A stretch of 59,100 bases of DNA from positions 1-59,100 of the forward strand of contig CAYRMV010000004.1 in NCBI GenBank assembly GCA_964425255.1, in the 5' to 3' direction. This stretch comes from CAYRMV01 sp964425255 (GTDB taxonomy: Bacteria > Bacteroidota > Bacteroidia > Flavobacteriales_D > Crocinitomicaceae). The notes under the pieces are model-generated. The model was not told the origin of the DNA. It did not search any database and saw only the letters and a list, made by a program, of their open reading frames with translations. A program made the translations under genes and the position numbers. Positions 8,018 through 15,913 of the stretch are shown piece by piece; position 1 is the stretch's first letter, and each line of letters begins with the position of its first letter.

Positions 8018-11000
8018 TTATTTATTTCCATCTATTTCAATGACAGTTGGGGTGGAGTTTGTTTCCACTTTTGGTTTATTTTTAAGTTGCATCAATTCAT
8101 CCCACAATTGGTTGGCTTCTGTTAAGATTCCATCTTCGCTGTTTGGATAATTATCTATGACCGATTTCAGCGTATGTTCAGCTTGGAACAAATCTTTTTT
8201 GGCAATTAAGATGCGGGTTTGCAACATGAGTCCTTTCGCAATCCAATAATCGTAAGCGGGCTTCATTTTAAGTAGTGCACGCACTTCTGTATCCGATTTA
8301 ACAAGATCATTTTGTTTGAAATACAACTCAGCTAAGCAGAATTTCGCTTCGGAAGCTTTTGCATTTCCAGCGTTTTTGATCACATATTCTAAAGAAGGTT
8401 TCGCTTCTGCAAGCATTTCTAAATGATAATATGAAATTCCAAGAATGTATTCCGCTTCTAGTTTCACGGCGTTTCCAACTTGTGCAATTTGAAGTACTTT
8501 TTTCGCATACGAAAGCGCGTCGTTCCAATTTTCAAGGATGAAATGAGTTCGCATCAAACCAATTCGCGTGTTGTTGATTACGTGTGGTTGAGCACTTATT
8601 TCTTCCAATTTACTGTAATAACGAAGTGCATTTTCAAAATCTCCGTTGTTGTATGCGTCACGCGATAAGCGAATTGCCGCTATTTCGATGAATCCATTTC
8701 CAGGCACTTCAAAAACTTCACGGTAATATTCAAATGCTTGTTCGGTATTTCCGATTCGGTAATAGGAATTTGCCAAGTAAGCTTGGACCTCAACTTTGTA
8801 TTTTCCGGTTTGGAATTTTTGCAAGTATTTCTCCAATTCAGGAATTGCATCTACAAACGAACTATCTAAATAAGGTTCAATAGCTGATTGATAATAAATT
8901 TCTTCGGTTTCATCTTGCGTAAATTCGGAGCATGCATATTTCCCAGTCAACTCTTCAATGCGCTCAGGTTGTTTTTGTGCTTTGTAAACATTAACCAATC
9001 CTTTCACTGCATCTGCGCAAGTTGCTTGGTCTTTTTCGTATTTTGCTAGAACCAATTTGTAGTAATCTTCTGCGTTTTTGAAATCGCGTTTCTTGTAGTA
9101 AATATCACCAATGTTCAACAAGGCTTCTCGCAAGGAACTTGACTTTGGATAATCGCGCTCAATTTGTTGAAAATAAGGCAATGCCTTGTCATTTTGATCT
9201 TGATTTTTGTATTCATAACCCAATTCCATAATTCCCGATTCCAAGTATCTTGAACGAGGATAATTGTTCACTAAATCTTTTAAATACGTAATTCGATCGG
9301 TTGTATTTCCTTTGTATTGACATGATTTTGCCAAATAATACAACGCCTGATCTTGAAAAGAAGAAGGAGTTTCTACCACTTCTTTGTAATATCGAATCGC
9401 ATCATCGTCTTTTTTTGTAGCAAAGTAACAATCAGCTAAACGCATTGTCGCTTCTTGTTTTTTGTTTTTGTCGGTGATAGATGTTTGTCCTAAATACGTT
9501 CTAAATTCATCGATTGCTTGAGAAAACTCTTGTTGCATCATGTAAGCATACGCCATATTGTAATACGCATCTGGCTTCAATTTCGATTCATTTGCTCCGG
9601 GTGTATTGATAAATTCGCGGTACAAACTAATGGCTTGTTTGAAATTGCGTAGCATGTAATAGGAATCGGCTGACCAATACACAGCACTTGCGGATAACTT
9701 AGCTTCAATCGGATATTTGTCAACGGATTTGAATGCTGTAATTGCTTTCTGATAATCACCATTTTGATACAATTCGACTCCAAAGTTAAAGGCAACAAGT
9801 TGATAAGCTGATTTTAAACGAATATCTTTAATGGGAAGATTTTCCAAGGATTCCATCGCAGAAGCATAGTTTTTCACGGAAGTGTAAACATTAACTAAAT
9901 ACTGATATACTTCTGATCTTCGGTCGGAATTTGGGTATTTTTTCAAGTATAATTCCAATGCTTCGATGGCTTCATCATACGGATTGATGTCAATTTTATA
10001 AGAAAGAATCGCATAATTATACAAAGCATCTTCCTGAATTTTAGGGTTAAACGTCAAATATGATGCTGCTTCAAAAGCTTTTCGAGCAAAAAGATTGTTT
10101 CCTTGCTGTAAGTAACATTCTGCGGCATGATACAAAGCAATTTGTCCCAACGTATCTTTGGTCTGCGCCACTCGGTCAAACAATTGAATGGCTTTTGGAA
10201 ATTCAGCACTTCGGTAATACGCATATCCCAATTGATAATCTTCTTGGCGTGTTGTGTTCGCTTTCGCATCATACGCCTCTAAAAAAGGAACAGCTTCATC
10301 GTATTTACCCGTTTTGAAAAAAGCATCACCGATGAGGTGATTCATGCTGGTTTGATTTTTTGCATTAACGCTATCCACATACGAAGGAGCAAATTGAGTT
10401 ATTTCATCAAATCTTCCTTGCAGGTAGTAGATTTGTGTAATGTAGTAAGGAACAAGTTCTCTGAAACCAGGGTTTTTCACCAATTTTTCAAAACCTTCTA
10501 ATGCTACTTGGTAACTTTTTTCTTCATAGGCAATGTGTGAATAGTAATACAAAGCAGGACCAGCATATTGGGATGTTCCATCTTTTACTTCATAAAATGC
10601 TTTTTTGGCTTGAACAAGGTCTTTTTCATGAAAGGAAGCGTAACCGAGTTTGAAGTAAAACTCTTCTTTGTCCTCCGCATCGACATCAAATCCGCTTAGT
10701 TTATTAAACCAAACGAGGGATTCTTTGTAGTCTTTTTTCTGGTAAAAATAACGACCAATTTTGAAAAAAATGGTGTGTTTGTAAATGCTTTCGGGATAGT
10801 TTTTATTGAAATCCATGAGCAAATCAATGGCATCATTGTTAAACAACTCCAACGCAGCAATGCCCTCATAATACAACGCTTTGATGTAAAAAGGATCATT
10901 TTTTTGTTGAAATTGATTGATGAATTGTCTGAATTCAATCCGTGCAGCAGCATATTGTTCTTTTTCAAACAATTCTTCCGCACGGTAAAAACCAACATAG

Positions 11001-11080
11001 TCTGAATTGTATTTTTCAGAAGTTTGGGCTCCAAGAACCAGTGAATAAAGTACGCTCAGAAGGAACAACACCTTTTTCAT
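8018..11080 (-). CDS. Large exported tetratricopeptide-repeat protein
   Basis: A 1020-residue protein with a signal peptide (MKKVLFLLSVLYSLVLGAQ) and then an almost continuous array of TPR units from about residue 25 to 990. Recurrent features are A..Y...G and AL.YY..LA patterns and proline-ended helices such as YPESIYKH, YPNSDRRS, YPRSRYLE and YPKSSSLR. There is no lipobox and no C-terminal sorting domain, so it is probably periplasmic and soluble or bound to the membrane. It resembles the BamD/YbgF style of envelope TPR scaffold, but is far longer. It is first in an operon with the barrel gene and is divergent from the FtsE-like ATPase gene. A scaffold role in envelope assembly is inference. 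Confidence 0.88.
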   Translation of the reverse strand: MKKVLFLLSVLYSLVLGAQTSEKYNSDYVGFYRAEELFEKEQYAAARIEFRQFINQFQQKNDPFYIKALYYEGIAALELFNNDAIDLLMDFNKNYPESIYKHTIFFKIGRYFYQKKDYKESLVWFNKLSGFDVDAEDKEEFYFKLGYASFHEKDLVQAKKAFYEVKDGTSQYAGPALYYYSHIAYEEKSYQVALEGFEKLVKNPGFRELVPYYITQIYYLQGRFDEITQFAPSYVDSVNAKNQTSMNHLIGDAFFKTGKYDEAVPFLEAYDAKANTTRQEDYQLGYAYYRSAEFPKAIQLFDRVAQTKDTLGQIALYHAAECYLQQGNNLFARKAFEAASYLTFNPKIQEDALYNYAILSYKIDINPYDEAIEALELYLKKYPNSDRRSEVYQYLVNVYTSVKNYASAMESLENLPIKDIRLKSAYQLVAFNFGVELYQNGDYQKAITAFKSVDKYPIEAKLSASAVYWSADSYYMLRNFKQAISLYREFINTPGANESKLKPDAYYNMAYAYMMQQEFSQAIDEFRTYLGQTSITDKNKKQEATMRLADCYFATKKDDDAIRYYKEVVETPSSFQDQALYYLAKSCQYKGNTTDRITYLKDLVNNYPRSRYLESGIMELGYEYKNQDQNDKALPYFQQIERDYPKSSSLREALLNIGDIYYKKRDFKNAEDYYKLVLAKYEKDQATCADAVKGLVNVYKAQKQPERIEELTGKYACSEFTQDETEEIYYQSAIEPYLDSSFVDAIPELEKYLQKFQTGKYKVEVQAYLANSYYRIGNTEQAFEYYREVFEVPGNGFIEIAAIRLSRDAYNNGDFENALRYYSKLEEISAQPHVINNTRIGLMRTHFILENWNDALSYAKKVLQIAQVGNAVKLEAEYILGISYYHLEMLAEAKPSLEYVIKNAGNAKASEAKFCLAELYFKQNDLVKSDTEVRALLKMKPAYDYWIAKGLMLQTRILIAKKDLFQAEHTLKSVIDNYPNSEDGILTEANQLWDELMQLKNKPKVETNSTPTVIEIDGNK

Positions 11081-11299
11081 ATTGTATTTTGTTTTTGTTT
11101 GCTATGATTGATGGAAGAAATACCTTTTTTCTTTCGCGATCATAGTCAAATGGATGACTAATAAAAGCATAAAGTTACAGAGACTATACGCGTAGAAAGA
11201 ATCAGATTTCAAAAGTTTTAAACGGAATCGTGTTAAGAGAAATTTGATGGATTGTTCTATTTTCCCTCTATTTTCCCGAATTTTACCAAAAACAGAAAC

Positions 11300-12013
11300 G
11301 TGGAACAAGTCATTTCGTTACATCATGCAAACATTTACCAACAAGAAGAGTTGGTTTTATCCTCGATTGATTTTTCACTTCAAGTCAATGAAATTGTCTA
11401 TCTGATTGGGAAAACGGGAAGCGGAAAAAGTAGTTTGCTCAAAACCCTTTTTGGAGAACTTCCCTTGAAAGATGGAAAAGGTGAAGTCGTTGGCTTTGAT
11501 TTGGAACGTTTGAAAGCGAAAGATATTCCGATGTTGCGAAGAAAAATTGGTATTGTTTTCCAAGATTTCCAATTGTTGATGGATCGCTCGGTGTTAAAAA
11601 ACTTGTTTTTCGTGATGCAAGCAACAGGATGGAAAGACAAGCATTTGATGGAACAACGCGCTACGGAGGTACTTCGAATGGTTGGCCTCGAAATGAAATT
11701 GAATGCAATGCCACATACACTTTCGGGTGGTGAACAACAACGTGTTGCGATTGCAAGAGCATTGGTGAACAAGCCAGAATTAATTTTAGCAGACGAACCA
11801 ACAGGAAATTTAGATCCTGAAACTTCGGAAGAAATTATGCGCTTATTAATTGCTGTTGCGAAAGAACAACGCACATCGGTTATCATGGCAACCCACGATA
11901 TGAGCATGGTTGAAAAATTCCCGGGGAGAGTTTTTCGTGTAGAAAATGGAAAACTAAAAGAAGTGGATCATTTGAATCGTTTTGATCCGTTTCAAACGAT
12001 GTTTCCAGAATAG
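11300..12013 (+). CDS. ftsE: FtsE-like ABC transporter ATPase
   Basis: The cytoplasmic ATPase partner of FtsX in the divisome, which controls septal peptidoglycan hydrolases. All ABC motifs are present: Walker A GKTGSGKSS, Q-loop VFQDFQLL, signature LSGGEQQRVAIARAL, Walker B LILADEPTG and switch ATHD. An ATG start at 11252 would add a 16-residue extension (MFYFPSIFPNFTKNRN) not seen in relatives. The GTG at 11300 gives MEQVISLHHANIYQ, which fits the family start, so I prefer it with modest certainty. No ftsX lies in the window, which is usual for Bacteroidota, where ftsE and ftsX are separate. The ORF converges with kynA, 3 nt apart. Confidence 0.85.
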   Translation: MEQVISLHHANIYQQEELVLSSIDFSLQVNEIVYLIGKTGSGKSSLLKTLFGELPLKDGKGEVVGFDLERLKAKDIPMLRRKIGIVFQDFQLLMDRSVLKNLFFVMQATGWKDKHLMEQRATEVLRMVGLEMKLNAMPHTLSGGEQQRVAIARALVNKPELILADEPTGNLDPETSEEIMRLLIAVAKEQRTSVIMATHDMSMVEKFPGRVFRVENGKLKEVDHLNRFDPFQTMFPE

Positions 12014-12016
12014 ACT

Positions 12017-12970
12017 TTACTGAGCAAGAGCTTCTTCCACCCACGCTTTTCCCCAATTGTTTTTCTCCTCTTCTGACCAAAGAGCAGGATAGAAAATGCG
12101 TTTTTGAAAACGGGGAGGTAGGTATTTTTGCCAATTAGTTCCTCCGGTTGCAGGTACATCAGCTTCCTTCATTTGTAAATAGCGAACAGCAGATTTATAA
12201 TGTGCAAGTGGCCAATTCACGTTTACATTGATATCATTTTGGCGAAGCGCTTCTTTGATTTTTGGGTTTTCTTGATCTTCGGAAGATAAACGTAAGTATG
12301 CTTGCCACAAGTTTTTGTTGCGGCACATTTCACCGTAAGCGATAAATTGTTCTCTGTATTTTTCTTCAAATTCAACAAGCGTTAAAGTCTTCATTCCCGT
12401 TGATAAATCGGTAGCACCTTCTTTCCAATAGATGTGTTCAAACATCTTTTCAATGGAAGATTCATTTTTCATCTCCTCACGGCGATCCTTGTGAACCAAA
12501 TTTATAAAATCAGTGGAGTATATTTCTATAAAACGATACTGTGCAGATTGAAAACCACTTGCAGGCAATAACGACATTCTGAATTTCAAGAACTGATCTT
12601 TGTCCATTCCATCAATCATGATTTTGAAACTGGTTGTCAAAGCTTCGAAATATCGATTAATTCGCGTCACTCGACTTAAGAAAAATTTCCCATCTGCTTG
12701 GTCAAGTTGGCCAATTTGTTCAAATTCGTGTAAAGCTAAATTGAAATACAATTCTGTGATTTGGTGGTACATGATGAAAATCTTCTCATCCGGAAAGCTC
12801 GTTCGTGGTTTTTGTAAACTTAACAAACTATCCACTTGGATATAATCCCAGTATTTAACGCTATCAGCATAAAGTAATCCATCTAAATAGGCATGGAGAT
12901 CTTGCCCTAAAGCTTGATACTTTTCTTGGAGCTTTTCTAACTTGTCCTTCAGTTCTTGCGTTATTTCCAT
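12017..12970 (-). CDS. kynA: Tryptophan 2,3-dioxygenase
   Basis: A cytoplasmic haem enzyme that opens the indole ring of L-tryptophan to give N-formylkynurenine, the first step of the kynurenine pathway. Visible family features are MYHQITELYFN (substrate pocket), HYKSAVRYL with the probable haem-ligand His near residue 257, and the ATGGTNWQKYLPPRFQKRIF end region. At 317 residues from the ATG at 12970 it has the usual length. A 12-residue upstream extension is possible but would run into the predicted transcription start. A consensus promoter (12990-13021) and two palindromic sites (13030 and 13121) lie directly upstream. Other kynurenine genes are not in the window. Confidence 0.93.
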   Translation of the reverse strand: MEITQELKDKLEKLQEKYQALGQDLHAYLDGLLYADSVKYWDYIQVDSLLSLQKPRTSFPDEKIFIMYHQITELYFNLALHEFEQIGQLDQADGKFFLSRVTRINRYFEALTTSFKIMIDGMDKDQFLKFRMSLLPASGFQSAQYRFIEIYSTDFINLVHKDRREEMKNESSIEKMFEHIYWKEGATDLSTGMKTLTLVEFEEKYREQFIAYGEMCRNKNLWQAYLRLSSEDQENPKIKEALRQNDINVNVNWPLAHYKSAVRYLQMKEADVPATGGTNWQKYLPPRFQKRIFYPALWSEEEKNNWGKAWVEEALAQ

Positions 12971-12989
12971 CTTGCAGTTATTGATACTG

Positions 12990-13021
12990 CAAATGTAGAA
13001 TTTCACTGTTAAGATTTCAAA
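12990..13021 (-). promoter_or_regulatory. kynA promoter
   Basis: On the minus strand TTTG (13021-13018), a 20-nt spacer and TACATTTG (12997-12990) match the Bacteroidota consensus. The predicted transcription start is about 12983, leaving a leader of roughly 13 nt before the kynA ATG. Confidence 0.65.
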
Positions 13022-13029
13022 GCTATTGC

Positions 13030-13043
13030 GTTAAAATATTAAC
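13030..13043. promoter_or_regulatory. Palindromic operator-like site 1 upstream of kynA
   Basis: GTTAAAATATTAAC is followed by ACT. It lies 8 nt upstream of the kynA -33 box and is nearly identical to the site at 13121-13134. Confidence 0.45.
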
Positions 13044-13120
13044 ACTTGATTAATTTCCTTGAAAAATAAGGAGCTAAAACGAGTTTTTAAGATGATTATT
13101 GACGATTTTACCAGAATAAT

Positions 13121-13134
13121 GTTAATTTATTAAC
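13121..13134. promoter_or_regulatory. Palindromic operator-like site 2 upstream of kynA
   Basis: GTTAATTTATTAAC is followed by ACT. It differs from site 1 only at the two central-left bases. The site centres are 91 bp apart. Confidence 0.4.
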
Positions 13135-13175
13135 ACTGAATTTTTCTATATTTTTTCATACGAAGAAAGAATTAA

Positions 13176-13208
13176 CAAAAAAGGAACCAATCATCCGATT
13201 AATTCCTT
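13176..13208 (-). terminator. Intrinsic terminator downstream of the DUF3108 gene
   Basis: On the minus strand a 12-bp stem, AAGGAATTAATC/GATTGGTTCCTT (two G-U pairs, GGAT loop), is followed by a T run. It lies 50 nt after the stop at 13258. Confidence 0.65.
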
Positions 13209-13257
13209 CCTTTATTTTTTAAAGTGAACCGTAATTTTGAGGTGTATTTTTATGAAT

Positions 13258-14043
13258 TTACTTTACTTTATTCAATTCGTGTTTGATTCCTTCCCATTCA
13301 ACTAAGTGCAATTTGACTGTTCCAACAGGAATTTTTGCACGAACTAAAATGGGAATTCGATTTTCGTCGTTGGTCACCCAGAAATTAACATCGTTTTCAC
13401 TCTCGAAATACCTTCCTTTTTGAACCACAGGGACAAATTTTTTGCAATTGAATTTACCTTTTCGAATGTGTATGACTTCATCACCGACAAATTTTATTTT
13501 CAACGGCCATATTTCATCATCCATAAAACATTTGAATTCAACGACATCTCCCACTTTCATGTTTTTAAAATCAAGTGTACGCGCATAATAAAAAGAAGAA
13601 ACCATGTCTTGAATAGCCATTGGAATCGTAAATTCCTTTCCGTTACCATTGTTTACTTTTTGTTTGTCGTGTTTGAAAGTATAATCTTGGCTCAATTTAT
13701 AACCGCCTTCATCCACACGTCTAACAAAGTACCAAGGAAAAATACCTTTTTTGTCCACATAGCTTTCATAAACATCATTTACTTTATAAAAAGCATTGAA
13801 ACCACCGAGCGTTCTGCCTGTTCCTTTCATGTGTAACATATCACGCCCATTGCCTTTTTTGGTTGTTGAATTCACTTCCAATATAGCTTCACCCGCGTCA
13901 ACAAATCCATACGTGACGCGATAACGCAATTTTTCTCCAGCTTGAAATGCTTTGTTATTTACATTCGGATAAGAAACTTGATCTGAACTTGTCAAACCAA
14001 AAAACAATCCGGTCAATCCTAATCCAATCAATAAAGTTTTCAT
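13258..14043 (-). CDS. DUF3108 domain secreted protein
   Basis: A 261-residue protein with a signal peptide (MKTLLIGLGLTGLFFGLTSS). It matches DUF3108: FQAGEKLRYRVTYGFVDAGEA near residue 33, then KGTGRTLGGFN, a YESYVD strand and a basic C-terminal half. The family is periplasmic and its function is not established. It follows the kynA gene's upstream region on the same strand, but a terminator lies between them, so the two are separate transcripts despite being common neighbours in related genomes (from memory). Confidence 0.85.
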   Translation of the reverse strand: MKTLLIGLGLTGLFFGLTSSDQVSYPNVNNKAFQAGEKLRYRVTYGFVDAGEAILEVNSTTKKGNGRDMLHMKGTGRTLGGFNAFYKVNDVYESYVDKKGIFPWYFVRRVDEGGYKLSQDYTFKHDKQKVNNGNGKEFTIPMAIQDMVSSFYYARTLDFKNMKVGDVVEFKCFMDDEIWPLKIKFVGDEVIHIRKGKFNCKKFVPVVQKGRYFESENDVNFWVTNDENRIPILVRAKIPVGTVKLHLVEWEGIKHELNKVK

Positions 14044-14203
14044 GTTATTTTGTTTTTGTAAAGTAAATCAAAGTGTGTGCCAAATAGTTGTTTAACAAAT
14101 CAAATATCTAAAAATAAATGGCTTAAACAAACAGAAATAAACGAATTTGGATAAATTTTAGTATATTTTAAGAATACATCGAACAAAAATAGTTGTAAAT
14201 TTT

Positions 14204-14234
14204 TTTGGTAGTTAGAAATAAAGATGTAAATTTG
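14204..14234 (+). promoter_or_regulatory. bcp promoter
   Basis: TTTG (14204-14207), a 19-nt spacer and TAAATTTG (14227-14234) are a perfect match to the Bacteroidota consensus, about 40 nt before the ATG. Confidence 0.75.
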
Positions 14235-14274
14235 ATTAGAATTTCGTCAAAACAATGTTTAAAAAATAAACAAC

Positions 14275-14742
14275 ATGACACATTTAAAAGTAGGGGACAA
14301 ATGTCCAACATTTGAAGCAAAAGACCAAATGGGCGAAGCAATAAAAAGTTCCGATTACGATGGAAAGCGCTGGGCCGTCTATTTTTACCCAAAAGACAAT
14401 ACGCCCGGGTGCACACAACAAGCGTGTAACCTGCGGGATCATTCAAACGAATTAGCAAACGCATCTATTTCGATTGTTGGGGTAAGTATGGATTCAGAAA
14501 GTTCACACCAAAAATTTATTCAAAAATTTGAATTGCCTTTTCCATTAATTGCGGATACGGATCGAAAAGTAATCGACGCTTTTGGAGTTTGGGGGCCGAA
14601 AAAATTTATGGGAAAAGAATATGATGGAATCCATCGAACAACTTTCGTCATCAATGAACAAGGAATCATTGATGCGATTATTACAAAACCGAAAACAAAA
14701 GAACATGCGGCAGAAATTTTAGCCGTTTTTGAAAATCAATAG
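14275..14742 (+). CDS. bcp: Thiol peroxidase (Bcp/PrxQ-type peroxiredoxin)
   Basis: Reduces hydrogen peroxide and organic hydroperoxides using thioredoxin. It is a 155-residue cytoplasmic protein with the PrxQ signature YPKDNTPGCTQQAC. The peroxidatic Cys is C46 and the resolving Cys is C51, five residues later, as in the Bcp subfamily. The fold is complete to the C-terminal helix, and there is no signal peptide. It has its own consensus promoter and lies 98 nt upstream of recA. That gap holds a palindrome and a recA promoter, so the two genes can be regulated separately. Confidence 0.95.
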   Translation: MTHLKVGDKCPTFEAKDQMGEAIKSSDYDGKRWAVYFYPKDNTPGCTQQACNLRDHSNELANASISIVGVSMDSESSHQKFIQKFELPFPLIADTDRKVIDAFGVWGPKKFMGKEYDGIHRTTFVINEQGIIDAIITKPKTKEHAAEILAVFENQ

Positions 14743-14746
14743 CAGA

Positions 14747-14763
14747 ACGTAAATAGTTTACGT
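14747..14763. promoter_or_regulatory. Palindromic operator-like site in the recA promoter
   Basis: ACGTAAATAGTTTACGT has perfect 7-bp arms around TAG. It occupies the place of the -33 element, 11 bp upstream of the -7 box, and no TTTG is present at the normal distance. It is a candidate binding site for a regulator of recA. Confidence 0.5.
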
Positions 14764-14774
14764 ACTAGTAACAA

Positions 14775-14782
14775 TACCTTTG
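14775..14782 (+). promoter_or_regulatory. Putative recA promoter -7 box
   Basis: TACCTTTG matches TAnnTTTG. The predicted start is about 14789, giving a leader of some 50 nt before recA. Confidence 0.55.
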
Positions 14783-14790
14783 TAAAACCA

Positions 14791-14827
14791 AATTGAAAGT
14801 GCTAAACGATCACTTTCGATTTTTTTT
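14791..14827 (+). terminator. Hairpin with U tract in the recA leader (attenuator or bcp terminator)
   Basis: AATTGAAAGTG (14791-14801) pairs with CACTTTCGATT (14811-14821) to form an 11-bp stem with one G-U pair and a 9-nt loop, followed by a T run to 14827. If the recA promoter at 14775 is real, this terminator-like structure begins almost exactly at the recA transcript's 5' end. Otherwise it simply ends the bcp transcript. Confidence 0.6.
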
Positions 14828-14840
14828 AAAAACAAACGAT

Positions 14841-15869
14841 ATGGCAGTGAAAGAAATTAATGCAGAAAAATTAAAGGCTCTTCAATTAACGATGGAGAAG
14901 CTGGACAAAACATACGGTAAAGGTACCGTAATGAAATTAGGTGATGATGCAATCGAACAAGTAGAAGTAATTCCTTCAGGTTCCATCACACTTGATTTGG
15001 CTTTGGGTGTGAATGGATATCCCAAAGGGCGAATTGTAGAAATATACGGACCAGAATCATCCGGTAAAACAACCTTGGCGATTCATGCAATTGCAGAGGT
15101 ACAAAAACAAGGTGGAATTGCTGCGATTGTCGATGCAGAACATGCTTTTGATCAATTTTACGCAGCTAAATTAGGTGTTGATGTAGATAATTTGTTGATC
15201 TCTCAACCTGATAATGGGGAGCAAGCACTCGAAATTGCAGACAATTTAATTCGTTCAGGCGCCATTGATTTATTGGTAATTGACTCCGTTGCTGCATTAA
15301 CACCAAAGGCAGAAATTGAAGGAGAAATGGGCGATTCTCAAATGGGATTACAAGCTCGTTTGATGTCAAAAGCATTGAGAAAATTAACAGGATCAATTTC
15401 AAAAGCAAAATGCTGCTGTATTTTTATCAATCAGCTTCGTGATAAAATCGGGGTTATGTTCGGTAATCCAGAAACAACAACTGGTGGAAATGCGTTAAAA
15501 TTCTACGCTTCTGTTCGAATTGATATCCGTAAAGCAACTCAAATCAAAGACGGGGAAGACGTTATGGGTAACCGTGTTAAAGTGAAAGTAGTGAAAAACA
15601 AAGTGGCTCCTCCTTTCCGAAAAGCAGAATTTGACATCATGTACGGAGAAGGTATTTCGAAAGTGGGTGAGATCATCGACTTAGGAGTTGATTTAGGAAT
15701 CGTGAAGAAAAGTGGATCTTGGTTTTCCTATGGTGAAACCAAATTAGGACAAGGTCGTGATGCAGTGAAAAACCTAATCGCTGATAATCCTGAACTGGCG
15801 GAAGAACTAGAAAATAAAATCAAAGACGCTCTTGGCGGATCTTCCAAAAAAGAGGACAACCAAGACTAA
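14841..15869 (+). CDS. recA: Recombinase A
   Basis: Forms filaments on single-stranded DNA and drives strand exchange, recombinational repair and SOS-type co-protease activity. I chose the ATG at 14841 (MAVKEINAEKLKALQL), which matches the family. The longer frame from 14793 begins inside the leader hairpin. The protein has 342 residues, with Walker A GPESSGKT from residue 70, the VDAEHAFD, LLISQPDNGEQALEI and INQLRDKIGVMFGNPETTTGGNALKFYAS motifs, and an acidic C-terminus. The leader carries a palindrome and a terminator-like hairpin, so transcription is probably regulated. Confidence 0.98.
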   Translation: MAVKEINAEKLKALQLTMEKLDKTYGKGTVMKLGDDAIEQVEVIPSGSITLDLALGVNGYPKGRIVEIYGPESSGKTTLAIHAIAEVQKQGGIAAIVDAEHAFDQFYAAKLGVDVDNLLISQPDNGEQALEIADNLIRSGAIDLLVIDSVAALTPKAEIEGEMGDSQMGLQARLMSKALRKLTGSISKAKCCCIFINQLRDKIGVMFGNPETTTGGNALKFYASVRIDIRKATQIKDGEDVMGNRVKVKVVKNKVAPPFRKAEFDIMYGEGISKVGEIIDLGVDLGIVKKSGSWFSYGETKLGQGRDAVKNLIADNPELAEELENKIKDALGGSSKKEDNQD

Positions 15870-15885
15870 CTGCATATCGTTTAGT

Positions 15886-15913
15886 TCGGTGGATTAGTTG
15901 GCTAGTCCACCGA
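15886..15913. terminator. Hairpin between the convergent recA and 15902 genes
   Basis: TCGGTGGATTAG and CTAGTCCACCGA form a 12-bp stem (one G-U pair) with a TTGG loop. There is no strong U tract on either side. It overlaps the last codons of the minus-strand gene, and probably separates the convergent transcripts. Confidence 0.5.

Noticed and set aside
15886..15913. Strong hairpin after recA as a regulatory RNA
   Set aside because: Its position between convergent stops is explained better by transcript separation, although the U tract is weak.
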